Assembly (NCBI RefSeq): GCF_007991515.1 | Contig: NZ_BJYM01000017.1 | Location: forward strand, 45,857 to 109,856 | DNA length: 64,000 nucleotides | From: Oceanobacillus sojae | Lineage (GTDB): Bacteria > Bacillota > Bacilli > Bacillales > Amphibacillaceae | Direction of reading: 5' to 3' | Shown: positions 9,666-19,202 of the stretch, piece after piece | How the letters are laid out: the number at the start of each line of letters is the position of its first letter | Numbering within the stretch: position 1 is the first letter of the stretch | Program-made: the position numbers and the translations under genes | Notes under the pieces: generated by a model | The model's input: only the letters and a program-made list of their open reading frames with translations | What the model was told of the DNA's origin: nothing | The model's database searches: none

Positions 9666-10678
9666 TCTTCATCACCGCTTTCTTCCGCTGCATCTAAAAT
9701 CTCAAGATACAATTCTAACTGCTCCTCATCAAAATACTCTTCTAACGCAGGCAGCATTGCTTCACGAAAAGCGTCTTGATCCACGTCTTCATTAATTTCC
9801 ATTCCATTATCCAGCAATCTTTGGAGAACCGCTTCTGTTTCTTCTTCCAATAGACCTTGTGCATATTGCTCTGCTTCTGTTGCAGCTTCTTTTACCGCCT
9901 CCTGCTGTTCTTCAGGCAGCGCTTCCAATTGTTCTGTACCTACCACTACATAAATCCAGGAACGTACATGTTCTGTTAAATTCAAATAGTTTTGTACTTC
10001 ATAGAACCCATTACTTTCAATAAGATCATTCGGATTCTCCTGACCATCAATGACACCTTGCTGTAAGCCGGTAAATACTTCATTTAAACTGATTACTTGA
10101 GGTTGAGCTCCTGCTGATGACCAGGAATCTAAAAATAATGGCACATTGGGCACACGCATACTAAATCCTCTTAAATCCTCAGGTGTTGAAATTGGATAAT
10201 TAGATGTTAAATTTCTCGGAGCGCGCTCCATATAAAATAACGGTGTTAATCCAACATCTCTCTCAATATCCTGTTCGATTCTCTCTCCAATCTCTCCCTC
10301 AATCACATTACGCATATGCTCCTCACTTTCAAACGCATATGGAACCGCTAACATTACAGCATTAGGAGTCCATACTTCTAATGTCTCACCTGTAATTGTT
10401 AGATCCGTTGCTCCAAAACGAATGGAGTTAATATTATCTACCTCACTGCCCAACTGACTGTTGGGAAAAATCTCAATTACTACTTTTCCATTTGTTTTTT
10501 CTTCTACCCGATTAGCAAATTCAACAGCTGTACGATGCCAGAGATGACTTGCATCAGAGATATGTGTCATCTTCCAATGTGTAACATCATCTTCCTTTGC
10601 GGAACTCTCCTTTGCTGAAGAGCACCCGCTTAGAATAAGGAGAGTCAGCAAGCTGAATACAAACATTCTCTTTAACAT
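9662..10678 (-). CDS. dctP: TRAP transporter solute-binding lipoprotein (DctP)
   Basis: The 338-residue protein has a lipoprotein signal peptide ending in LILSGC, so it is lipid-anchored at Cys19 outside the cell. The DctP fold is recognisable in VVIEIFPNSQLGSEVDNINSIRFGA and in GLQQGVIDGQENPNDLI, which lies near the conserved carboxylate-binding arginine region. It captures the substrate for DctQM. It follows its GntR regulator by 28 bp. Which sugar acid it binds cannot be read from the sequence. Confidence 0.92.
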   Translation of the reverse strand: MLKRMFVFSLLTLLILSGCSSAKESSAKEDDVTHWKMTHISDASHLWHRTAVEFANRVEEKTNGKVVIEIFPNSQLGSEVDNINSIRFGATDLTITGETLEVWTPNAVMLAVPYAFESEEHMRNVIEGEIGERIEQDIERDVGLTPLFYMERAPRNLTSNYPISTPEDLRGFSMRVPNVPLFLDSWSSAGAQPQVISLNEVFTGLQQGVIDGQENPNDLIESNGFYEVQNYLNLTEHVRSWIYVVVGTEQLEALPEEQQEAVKEAATEAEQYAQGLLEEETEAVLQRLLDNGMEINEDVDQDAFREAMLPALEEYFDEEQLELYLEILDAAEESGDEE

Positions 10679-10706
10679 GATGTTTAACCCCTTTATAACA
10701 TTTTAT

Positions 10707-11381
10707 TTAATTAAAATAGTCAGGATACCTATCCTTTAGTGCCTTTTGATCATATATAAGCAATGCCAGGTGCGCCCGAATCAAATCCTCCGCTTTTTTT
10801 TGATTCTTTTCCTTTATAGCCTCAACCATTGCCTCATGCTGTTCAACTAACTTCTTCCAGTTCAATTTTAACTCGATACTCAATTTACGAAGCCGCATAG
10901 AATGCGTGTCCATTTTTTGAATTGTTTTCCATACACGTCGCTTGTCTGCTCCCTCTGCAAGCAGCCTATGAAATTCTTTATCTAATATATATAAGGTATT
11001 TTCATCATCATCATCTCTTGCTTTTTTCTGTTCTATTACATTCATTTCTAATTTATTCAGACATTCATCAGAAAACTGTTCACATGCTAAACGAATAATT
11101 CCTGCTTCCGCCTGCTCTCGTAAAAAACGCGCTTCTTCCACATGATCTAAATCAATTAATGCCACAAATGATCCTCTTTGCGGAAGCACCGTTAAAAGTT
11201 CATCTTCTTTTAATCTTAGAAAAGCTTCTCTGACAGGGGTCCGGCTAACCTCCAGCTCTTCAGAAATTTCTTTCTCAGAAATAGCCGCACCAGGAGGCAA
11301 CTCCAAATCCATAATAGATTCTCTCAATGAATCATAAACAAAATCTCTCGTTGAATGTTTAAATTTAGTTCGATTTAACAT
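10707..11381 (-). CDS. GntR-family regulator, FCD (FadR-like) subgroup
   Basis: A 224-residue protein with a winged helix at about residues 12-75 (ISEKEISEELEVSRTPVREAFLRL) and an all-helical FCD ligand-binding domain at about 85-215. Such repressors sense small carboxylic acids and control the adjacent catabolic operon. It heads the TRAP-uxu operon and diverges from the Ldh-family gene. A 22-bp inverted repeat in the shared 94-bp intergenic region is the likely operator for both directions. Its inducer is probably an intermediate of the uronate/aldonate route (inference). Confidence 0.88.
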   Translation of the reverse strand: MLNRTKFKHSTRDFVYDSLRESIMDLELPPGAAISEKEISEELEVSRTPVREAFLRLKEDELLTVLPQRGSFVALIDLDHVEEARFLREQAEAGIIRLACEQFSDECLNKLEMNVIEQKKARDDDDENTLYILDKEFHRLLAEGADKRRVWKTIQKMDTHSMRLRKLSIELKLNWKKLVEQHEAMVEAIKEKNQKKAEDLIRAHLALLIYDQKALKDRYPDYFN

Positions 11382-11415
11382 CTTCTTATCTCCTTTCTGA
11401 AATTTATTCTACCAC

Positions 11416-11437
11416 ACTACCATACAAGTATGCTAGT
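11416..11437. promoter_or_regulatory. inverted-repeat operator for the GntR regulator
   Basis: ACTACCATAC, then AA, then GTATGCTAGT: the two 10-base arms match at 9 of 10 positions, with a perfect core CATACAAGTATG apart from the central AA. It lies between the divergent GntR and Ldh-family genes, next to a TATAAA-like -10 for the plus-strand gene. Confidence 0.65.
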
Positions 11438-11442
11438 ATAAA

Positions 11443-11457
11443 TTTAAACGTTTTCAA
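11443..11457. promoter_or_regulatory. cre-like site (CcpA)
   Basis: TTTAAACGTTTTCAA, read on the minus strand as TTGAAAACGTTTAAA, fits the cre consensus WTGNAANCGNWNNCW with one mismatch. Its position between the divergent genes would allow glucose repression of the uronate/aldonate operon. Confidence 0.5.
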
Positions 11458-11475
11458 GGGAAAGGAGAAATTTCT

Positions 11476-12486
11476 ATGATTCCAAAAAAGGAGCTCCAAG
11501 ATATAACAAAGAAAATATTTTTAAAGTATGGTGTAACAGAAGAGGCTGCCGAAGCAATTGCTGATGTTCTGGTGCACGCAAATTTAAGAGGTGTCGATTC
11601 TCACGGTGTTCTAAGGGTAGAACATTATATTAAACGAATTCAATCGGGAGGTATTAATCCTGCTGCTCAACCACGAGTAACCGAGACCTCCGCCTCAACT
11701 AGTGTTTTAGATGGGGATAATGGATTTGGACATTACATCTCTAAATCAGCAATGGATATAGCAATTAAACAAGCGGAAGAAGCAGGAGCCGGAGCTGTAG
11801 CGGTCAAAAATAGCAGTCACTGTGGCGCACTTTCTTACTTCGTTGAACAAGCTGCTCAAAATAATTTAATTGGTATAGCGATGACTCACACAGATAAAAT
11901 TGTAGTTCCTTTCGGCGGATCAGAACCCTTCTTCGGTACTAATCCAATCGCTTTTGGCTTTCCAGCAAATAAGGAAGAACCTGTCATATTAGATTTCGCT
12001 ACAAGCACCGTTGCCTTAGGTAAAATTTTAAATGCAAAAGAAAAAAAAGAAAGTATTCCCCACGGTTGGGGAGTGGACGAAAATGGTGAAGCTACACACG
12101 ATCCGAATAAAGTAGTTGCATTATCACCTTTTGGCGGTCCAAAAGGATATGGATTAGCAATGGTAGTTGAAATATTCTCTGCTATGCTGACTGGAGCAGC
12201 TTTTGGCCCGCATGTCTCTAAAATGTATGGAGAATATGATAAAAATCGAGAACTAGGACACTTTTTTATGGCAATCGATCCAGCAAAATTTGTTTCCATT
12301 GATACATTTACATCTCGACTTGATCAAATGATTCAGGAATTAAGAGAAACTACCCCTGGTCCAAATATAGACAAAGTTTATATTCCTGGTGAGCTGGAGA
12401 TGCTCAATGCCAAAAAAAGAGGGAAAGAAGGGATTCCATTGCCTGATTCAGTCCTTGCATTTTTGAAACAGGAAATTGTAAAATAA
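11476..12486 (+). CDS. Ldh-family NAD(P)-dependent 2-hydroxyacid dehydrogenase (YjmC/AllD-like)
   Basis: A 336-residue member of the malate/L-lactate/ureidoglycolate dehydrogenase family, a fold unrelated to classical LDH. Diagnostic stretches are NLRGVDSHGVLR with the catalytic His, KNSSHCGALSYF, FGTNPIAFGFP and GPKGYGLAMVVE. These enzymes oxidise 2-hydroxy or sugar acids to 2-oxo acids. In Bacillus, yjmC sits in the uronate locus, and here the gene diverges from the TRAP-uxu operon under the same operator, so a sugar-acid substrate is likely. The ATG at 11476 follows AAAGGAG. Confidence 0.85.
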   Translation: MIPKKELQDITKKIFLKYGVTEEAAEAIADVLVHANLRGVDSHGVLRVEHYIKRIQSGGINPAAQPRVTETSASTSVLDGDNGFGHYISKSAMDIAIKQAEEAGAGAVAVKNSSHCGALSYFVEQAAQNNLIGIAMTHTDKIVVPFGGSEPFFGTNPIAFGFPANKEEPVILDFATSTVALGKILNAKEKKESIPHGWGVDENGEATHDPNKVVALSPFGGPKGYGLAMVVEIFSAMLTGAAFGPHVSKMYGEYDKNRELGHFFMAIDPAKFVSIDTFTSRLDQMIQELRETTPGPNIDKVYIPGELEMLNAKKRGKEGIPLPDSVLAFLKQEIVK

Positions 12487-12523
12487 GGTTCAAGATTATA
12501 AACAAATAGTAGCTTAATCATCT

Positions 12524-12557
12524 GATAGAGGGAATTAACATAACCTTTCCCTCTATC
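12524..12557 (+). terminator. hairpin after the Ldh-family gene
   Basis: GATAGAGGGAA (12524-12534) pairs perfectly with TTCCCTCTATC (12547-12557). The T-tract is weak (TTCATTT). It lies between convergent genes and may serve both. Confidence 0.55.
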
Positions 12558-12587
12558 TTCATTTAAATGATTCAATTTTTAATAGTT

Positions 12588-13787
12588 TTAATTAGCTTGA
12601 TAACCCTTTCTTTGATACTTCTTTTGTATCAAAAAATTAAAACCAATTCCCAACCCTAAAAATAAGAAAGAGCCCCCAATCTAATTTCAATCAATTCAGC
12701 TGCTATTCCGATCGCCAAAGTAAATAAAACAATGAAAGCTGCTTCCACCAATCCAAAAACAGTAAAGAAACGCCCCATAATCTCCACTGGTATATTATTT
12801 TGATAAAAGGTCAGAAAGCCTGTGTTGGCAAAAGAAAGTGCAAATGTCAGCAGAAAGAATCCTGTTGCAGCTGCCATAAAATTTGTGGAGAAGGCAAAAA
12901 TTAAATAACCAATGGGCGTAAATATAACCCCGAATCCCATCAGTACATTAATTTTTAAAAGCTTAGCAAACAACGCATTAATCAAGGAACCAGCTACAAT
13001 TCCTGCTCCTGCAATACTGACTAAAAATCCATAGGCGCTTTCATCCAGAAGCAGAACCTCTACTGCAAAAGCAGCCTCCATCGAATCAAGCCCTGTCATA
13101 AAAACAGTCACTCCACCAAACAAATATAAATCAAGATAATATATTTATGGTCAGCTCCATACTTTAGAATCTTCTTCCAATCCTGAATAACAGACTGCAT
13201 ATTAATCCTGCCATTTATTTGAGATTGCTCATGCAGATTAGGCAGAAAAAGAATAATTATGGCAGAAATACACAATGCTCCTGCATTCGTAAATATAGCA
13301 AGCGCAGGACTCCCAACCATAAATAATGCTCCAGCAATAGATGGCCCCAATATAAAAACGCAGGAATTAATAAAATTACGTAAGGCATTAAATCGCTGGC
13401 GATTTCCTTTTGGGACTAACTTAGTCATATAGACAACAGACGTCGGCTCGAACATGGCACTTGCAACATTTATTCCAAACACAATAATATAGATTACCAG
13501 TAATGAATCCAAAAAAGGAAGAACAAAAATAAGTCCTGTCCGGAATAAGTCCAGTCCAATCATCAGATGCTTTTGATTCAAATGATCAATAAATGAACCT
13601 GCCCAAAAGTTAGTGAACATTGCAGCTAATGGCATTAGAATATACAGTATAGAAACCGCAAGCGGGGATCCTGTCATTTCTAAAATAATTAAATTTAATG
13701 CAATCAGGTATATCCAGGCTCCTTAGATACGCCTATCCCCGTTAAAAGTAATGAGGTGTTTTTCCACCCTCCCCAATTTTCTTCCAT
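12588..13787 (-). pseudogene. MFS transporter (macrolide-efflux type), frameshifted pseudogene
   Basis: The 12-helix major facilitator gene is split over several frames. Near 13787 a frame reads MEENWGGWKNTSLLL then TGIGVSK; at about 13720 it must shift to reach GAWIYLIALNLIILE and the long frame ending at 13108. Around 13125-13140 another shift leads into the frame with YLFGGVTVFMTGLD, and near 12660 a third is needed to recover the last helix (FLFLGLGIGFNFLIQKK), ending with TAA at 12588. The pieces keep family order and near-complete length. No ribosome site precedes the first ATG. The upstream T-box leader is still recognisable, so decay seems recent. Sequencing error at three sites cannot be excluded. 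Confidence 0.82.
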
Positions 13788-14105
13788 AAAAAAGCCCGCG
13801 TCCTAAAAGTTATTTAAACTTTGAGGACGGGACTTCTTATATCACAGAAGATCGTGGTGCCACCTCATTATGTTTCTGCATCTCTGCAAAAACCTCTATA
13901 AGCAACAGAATCAATCATTGCTTCTCCCGATAACGGGAGAACCGGCACATCAACATCTGACAATCCTATGTGCAGCTTCGAGGCTTGGTTCAATATAATT
14001 TCGCACGCTCCTTCTCAGCTTCTGGAGTTCTCTGTAATGCTTTTCTTATATTTGCTCTTCTCTTCATCGCTTTTTTTTATAATTTTTATCAGCTTTGATT
14101 TTGTT
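13788..14105 (-). ncRNA. T-box leader (tRNA-sensing riboswitch) upstream of the MFS pseudogene
   Basis: On the minus strand the conserved T-box GGTGGCACCACG lies at 13864-13853. It is followed by a terminator whose arms CCCGTCCT and AGGACGCGGG end in TTTTTT at 13793-13788. Upstream are a perfect stem TTCTCCCG/CGGGAGAA (13922-13941, probably stem III) and the typical 5' purine run GCGATGAAGAGAAGAG (near 14070). T-boxes bind uncharged tRNA and allow readthrough during amino-acid starvation. The specifier codon is not certain; an ACC (Thr) triplet after TTGA at 13989-13987 is only a candidate. Confidence 0.8.
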
Positions 14106-14112
14106 TAGAAAT

Positions 14113-14140
14113 ACTATACACATTTCCAGTTAAAATTCAA
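14113..14140 (-). promoter_or_regulatory. promoter for the T-box transcript
   Basis: Minus strand: TTGAAT (14140-14135), 16-bp spacer, TATAGT (14118-14113). This would start RNA near 14105, just before the T-box leader. Confidence 0.45.
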
Positions 14141-14221
14141 TAGGAAATCCTATTTACTTTTCTACTTCCTTCAAGTATTCTGAGCCTAAGAGAAAACTTA
14201 TTAAAATACTATTGACTTATA

Positions 14222-14239
14222 TTGTGAAATGATTCACAA
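14222..14239. promoter_or_regulatory. Rex operator upstream of ldh
   Basis: TTGTGAA-ATGA-TTCACAA is a perfect 18-bp inverted repeat and equals the Gram-positive Rex site. Rex releases it when NADH is high, so fermentation genes turn on. It abuts the TATAAG (14240-14245) that probably serves as the -10 of ldh, so bound Rex would block RNA polymerase. Confidence 0.88.
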
Positions 14240-14264
14240 TATAAGAGTGGAGTATTAATTATAA

Positions 14265-15248
<984 letters not shown>

Positions 15249-15267
15249 ATTTTAGATAAATATTAAA

Positions 15268-15309
15268 AAGTAATAGGAAGCAGATCATTCTGCTTCCTAT
15301 TACTTTTTT
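15268..15309 (+). terminator. strong terminator between ldh and the C4-acid operon
   Basis: AAGTAATAGGAAGCAGA (15268-15284) pairs perfectly with TCTGCTTCCTATTACTT (15289-15305), then TTTT. Convergent genes on both sides mean it may work in both directions. Confidence 0.85.
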
Positions 15310-15312
15310 CAC

Positions 15313-16752
15313 CTACTCTTTATCTTCCAGCACTGCCACAACGTCTTTTAACGTTTCCGGCTGTCCGACATTTCCCGGGAAAATAATATAAGCAGCATTT
15401 GGAAATTTGCTCTCCGGTCCAGTCTTCCAAACAGGAATACCTGGTTTCACCTGTCCTGCTACTTCTGCACGTTTTACAGACAAGCCTTCTGTTCCGATAC
15501 TGCTGGAAGTAATCCCTCCCTTAGCAACGACATAACTTGGCTGTACTGCCAAATCCTTCACAATACTCGTTACCGCATCTGAAATTTTTACAGATTGCTT
15601 TAATTCTTCCTCTTTCTTATTTTCTCCAAGATCCAGACGTTCTCTGCGCGTATAATAAACAACGGATTGACCATTTTTAATCGCTTCTTCACAAGCTAAA
15701 CGAACCCGTTCTGTTTCTTTTTTAAACTTCTCTTCATCCTGAACAAGATGTACATCAAATTCAATTCCCTGTACCAGCCCGCTATCCAGCAGATGCTGTA
15801 ATTGTTCTGTTGTTTTTTTCACATGAGAGCCGACTGCAATCAATCCACCATTTTCCCTGCTTTTAGAAATAAGCATTTCTTCTCTGGTTAATAAAGGTTT
15901 ATCACTGATATCTCCAAGTACTTTCGTTAAAGAAGCGGCGCTGCGGCAAATAAAATACTTCCCGGCACGAATAGCTTTGATTAATGCCGTAGCAAAAACC
16001 TCTACATCCTCATAGCCGACTGCGTTCACTACGATTTTTTGAAAATCCTTAGCCAGCAGCAGCTGTTCTTTAATTTTATCTACTTTTTGATCACGTAAAT
16101 CCTCTAAAGAGATATAAATGGTATTTTCTTTTGTATATCGGCCATTCGTTTTTTCCTCCACCCATTCACCAAGATCAGAAGCAGTAAATCCAAATGTTCT
16201 ATCCTTCGCAAATTCTGTATCCCCGGCAGGAACCAGGACATCACCATCCTGAACATAATGGATATTATTTATGGTGAATCTTCCGCCCTCTTTAAAAAAC
16301 GGGATAATAACCTCTCCATCAAAGGAAGCCGCTCCCTTTTCTTCGATAGTTTCTTTCAGAATCTCTGTTTCCAGCGGGTAATGCCCGCGCATCGTAGAGT
16401 CTGAACGGCTAATTAAGATATATGGAATGTTTTTTTCCTCAGATACTGCCTGCACACGTTCAGCAATGTCTATATGACAGCGAATCGTTTCCTGTTCGGT
16501 AAATCCGCGTGAATTTGTTAAAATAAAAAACATGCTTTCTTTTTCTGCAAAACCTGCTTCAATGGAGGCTTTATCCCAATTTGTATATACTGATACACCA
16601 TGCACCGTCTGAATTCCTGTGGGATCATCATCAAGGACAACAATTTTATACGGAGAATCTGCTAATTCTGCTTGCAGAGCGGATAGCGTTTGCTGTCTAT
16701 CAACTGCTTTGATGCTTCTCAAAATCTCTTTCGCATTTAGCATTTCTGCCAT
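15313..16752 (-). CDS. four-carbon acid sugar kinase family (DUF1537; threonate/tetronate kinase-like)
   Basis: The 479-residue protein has the N-terminal sugar-acid binding domain with VLDDDPTGIQTVHG (about residues 38-51) and SRSDSTMRGHYPLE, and a C-terminal nucleotide-binding domain with VAKGGITSSSIG and FPGNVGQPETL. Characterised relatives phosphorylate D-threonate or 3-oxo-tetronates. It is the last gene of a three-gene operon, 1 bp after the dehydrogenase gene. The expected next enzymes (a decarboxylase or PdxA-like dehydrogenase) are not adjacent, so the exact acid is open. Confidence 0.85.
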   Translation of the reverse strand: MAEMLNAKEILRSIKAVDRQQTLSALQAELADSPYKIVVLDDDPTGIQTVHGVSVYTNWDKASIEAGFAEKESMFFILTNSRGFTEQETIRCHIDIAERVQAVSEEKNIPYILISRSDSTMRGHYPLETEILKETIEEKGAASFDGEVIIPFFKEGGRFTINNIHYVQDGDVLVPAGDTEFAKDRTFGFTASDLGEWVEEKTNGRYTKENTIYISLEDLRDQKVDKIKEQLLLAKDFQKIVVNAVGYEDVEVFATALIKAIRAGKYFICRSAASLTKVLGDISDKPLLTREEMLISKSRENGGLIAVGSHVKKTTEQLQHLLDSGLVQGIEFDVHLVQDEEKFKKETERVRLACEEAIKNGQSVVYYTRRERLDLGENKKEEELKQSVKISDAVTSIVKDLAVQPSYVVAKGGITSSSIGTEGLSVKRAEVAGQVKPGIPVWKTGPESKFPNAAYIIFPGNVGQPETLKDVVAVLEDKE

Positions 16753-16753
16753 A

Positions 16754-17656
16754 TTACTCCACCTCTTCTCTTTTCACAGTCACATTTGCTAATTTTTCAT
16801 AATGCTGCACAATACTTGCGTGGTCTAATGTTTCTTTTCCATCACTTGCTAATGAATGGAAGATTTCTAATAGCTGACTGGATAAAGGAAGCGGTACATG
16901 CAAATCATGTGCTGTATTCATTACATTGGTAATATCCTTCATATTAATATCGACGCGGCCGCCAGCTGTAAAATTACGATCCAGCATCATCGGAACTTTT
17001 GCATCTAATACCGCACTTCCAGCCAAGCCGCCCCGAATCGCCTGATACATTTTCTCTATATCAATCCCCGCTTTTGTAGCAAGTGTAACCGCCTCTGATA
17101 CAGCAGCAATATTTAAATTAACAATAATCTGGTTAGCTAATTTTGCTGTGGATCCGCAACCCGAATCACCAACTAAGACCACATTATTCCCCATTGCTTT
17201 TAGAACAGATTTTACATTTTCAAAATTTGCCGAATTTCCTCCGACCATAATAGCAAGTGTTCCATCAACTGCTCCTGTCTCTCCGCCACTTACCGGAGCA
17301 TCTAAGAAGGCCACGCCTTGTTCTTTTGCATCAAGAGCTAATTGCTTGGACTCTGTTGGTAATACAGAGCTCATATCCACGATAACAGTATCTTCATTAG
17401 CACCTTCGATAACACCATTCAGACCAAAAATAGCTGCTCGGACATGATCTCCTTTTGGAAGCATGGTAATAACTACATCACTATTTTCAGCTACTTCTTT
17501 TCCAGTTGCTGCAGGTATTGCTCCTTCTGCCGAAACTGCTTTCACAGCCTCTGGATTCAAATCAAAAGCAGTCACTCTGAAGCCAGCTTTTAATAAATTC
17601 TTTGTCATTGGCATTCCCATAATTCCTAATCCAATAAATCCAACACTTTGTTTCAT
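16754..17656 (-). CDS. 3-hydroxyisobutyrate dehydrogenase-family sugar-acid dehydrogenase (LtnD/GarR-like)
   Basis: A 300-residue beta-hydroxyacid dehydrogenase: cofactor loop GFIGLGIMGMPMTKNL at the start, substrate motif DAPVSGGETGA near residue 120, and the catalytic lysine in GSTAKLANQI near 170. The family includes tartronate semialdehyde reductase and L-threonate dehydrogenase. With a GntP permease upstream and a DUF1537 kinase downstream, oxidation of a C4 aldonate to a 2-oxo-tetronate is the likely role (inference from context). Confidence 0.85.
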   Translation of the reverse strand: MKQSVGFIGLGIMGMPMTKNLLKAGFRVTAFDLNPEAVKAVSAEGAIPAATGKEVAENSDVVITMLPKGDHVRAAIFGLNGVIEGANEDTVIVDMSSVLPTESKQLALDAKEQGVAFLDAPVSGGETGAVDGTLAIMVGGNSANFENVKSVLKAMGNNVVLVGDSGCGSTAKLANQIIVNLNIAAVSEAVTLATKAGIDIEKMYQAIRGGLAGSAVLDAKVPMMLDRNFTAGGRVDINMKDITNVMNTAHDLHVPLPLSSQLLEIFHSLASDGKETLDHASIVQHYEKLANVTVKREEVE

Positions 17657-17728
17657 TTTTTCTCCACCTTTTCTTCGTATAGATTAAATATGTAAGGGGT
17701 ATTGAACAACCCCTCTTATTTCTTATTA

Positions 17729-19105
17729 TTAAAGACCTGGCAAGAAACCAGAAATAGCGTTCAATAGGTGTACCATCACCAGTGCTGTCACGCCAGCTGC
17801 AAATCCTCCTAAACTCCATATACGAATCGTTTCCGTTACAGATAATCGCCCGAATTTATTTACCACCCAGAACCCAGAATCATTTGGCAAGGATAGTCCA
17901 ATACCACCTGCCGCTATTGCAAGTCCTAATAGAACTGGAGATGCACCTAAGTCTGCGGCTAGTGGCCCTAAAATCGTAGAAGTTGTAACTAGAGCTACTG
18001 TTGCACTTCCTAAAGAAGCCCTTAAAATTTGCGCAAAAACAAAGCCTAAAATCAACGCTGGCATATTAAACCCTGTCATCAAATTTACAAGTAAATCTCC
18101 TAGACCAGTTTGCTGAACAACTTGTCCAAAAGCTCCGCCAGCACCAGTAATTAACAATACCATCCCTGAAGATTCAAATGCTTCTTTCATGACCACTTCT
18201 GTTTTTTCTTTAATATATGGCTTTAATACGAACATTGCAACAATTACACTGATAAGCAATGCACTATTTTTATCTCCAACAACTGCAAAAATTTTACCAA
18301 GTATTGTTTCGGAAGAGTCTTGCAAAATAACATTATTAACGACTGTATTTGATAGAATTAATACAATTGGTAAAGCAAGCATAGCGTAGGCCAGCCATGT
18401 TGGCATTTCTTTGCGATTGGGACCTCTTTCCGCTTGCTCAACTGTTTGTAATTCCTCTTTCACATCTTCTAAACGGTTACCATTAGGAATACGTTTCCCA
18501 ATTATTTTCCCATAAATCACTCCTCCAACTAATGTGGCAGGAATAGCTACGAGTAATCCATATATGAAGAAAACACCAATATCCACACCCATCTGGTCCG
18601 CTACTACTAACGGTCCTGGCGTAGGGATGATTAAGCTATGTGAAACAATCAATCCAATCGCAAGAATAGCTACAAATGTTGCTAAAGAAATTTTCGTACG
18701 CAACGACAAACTATAAATCAACTTATGTAAGATGATAAAAGCGGCATCAAAAAATACTGGAATAGCAACTGTTGTCGATGTAGCAGCTATAGCATATGGT
18801 GAATTTTTCACTCCAAACGTCTTCAACATTGAACTTGCAATCTTTTCTATTGCACCTGAAGCAGCTAAAAATTGTCCAAATATAATTCCTAAACCAATCA
18901 GAATTCCCACACCGGCCAGTGTATTACCAAAGCCTTCAGCAATCACCGCGGGTACTTCATTTGCCGGAATAGCAGAGACAATCCCAATACCAATTGCCAC
19001 CACTAATAATGCAATAAAAGCATCCCATTTAAAACGTATAATAAGTACAAAAAGAATAATTAAAGCAACAACAAAACCAATAATTAATCCATTACCTGTT
19101 AACAT
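17729..19105 (-). CDS. GntP-family sugar-acid:H+ symporter
   Basis: A 458-residue membrane protein with about 12-14 hydrophobic segments and GntP patterns GLGIIFGQFLAASGAIEKIA, FFDAAFIILHKLIYSL, IPTPGPLVVADQMGVD and LPNDSGFWVVNKF. These carriers import gluconate, glycerate, threonate and similar acids. It is the first gene of the operon with the dehydrogenase and kinase. A cre-like site lies about 85 bp upstream. Confidence 0.9.
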   Translation of the reverse strand: MLTGNGLIIGFVVALIILFVLIIRFKWDAFIALLVVAIGIGIVSAIPANEVPAVIAEGFGNTLAGVGILIGLGIIFGQFLAASGAIEKIASSMLKTFGVKNSPYAIAATSTTVAIPVFFDAAFIILHKLIYSLSLRTKISLATFVAILAIGLIVSHSLIIPTPGPLVVADQMGVDIGVFFIYGLLVAIPATLVGGVIYGKIIGKRIPNGNRLEDVKEELQTVEQAERGPNRKEMPTWLAYAMLALPIVLILSNTVVNNVILQDSSETILGKIFAVVGDKNSALLISVIVAMFVLKPYIKEKTEVVMKEAFESSGMVLLITGAGGAFGQVVQQTGLGDLLVNLMTGFNMPALILGFVFAQILRASLGSATVALVTTSTILGPLAADLGASPVLLGLAIAAGGIGLSLPNDSGFWVVNKFGRLSVTETIRIWSLGGFAAGVTALVMVHLLNAISGFLPGL

Positions 19106-19188
19106 AATTTATCTTCCCCTTTATGGTTTGCCCATGTACTTCTCCATCCTTGTCACAACTGAACAAAATTACTTTATTATAACTGCAT

Positions 19189-19202
19189 TTGAAACGCTTT
19201 CA
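19189..19202. promoter_or_regulatory. cre-like site upstream of the gntP operon
   Basis: TTGAAACGCTTTCA; on the minus strand TGAAAGCGTTTCAA fits the cre core TGAAAGCG with one mismatch in the 3' half. Confidence 0.5.

Noticed and set aside
17562..17819. 85-residue minus-strand frame overlapping the end of gntP and the start of the dehydrogenase gene
   Set aside because: It is a frame shadow of both genes with no ribosome site and no family features.
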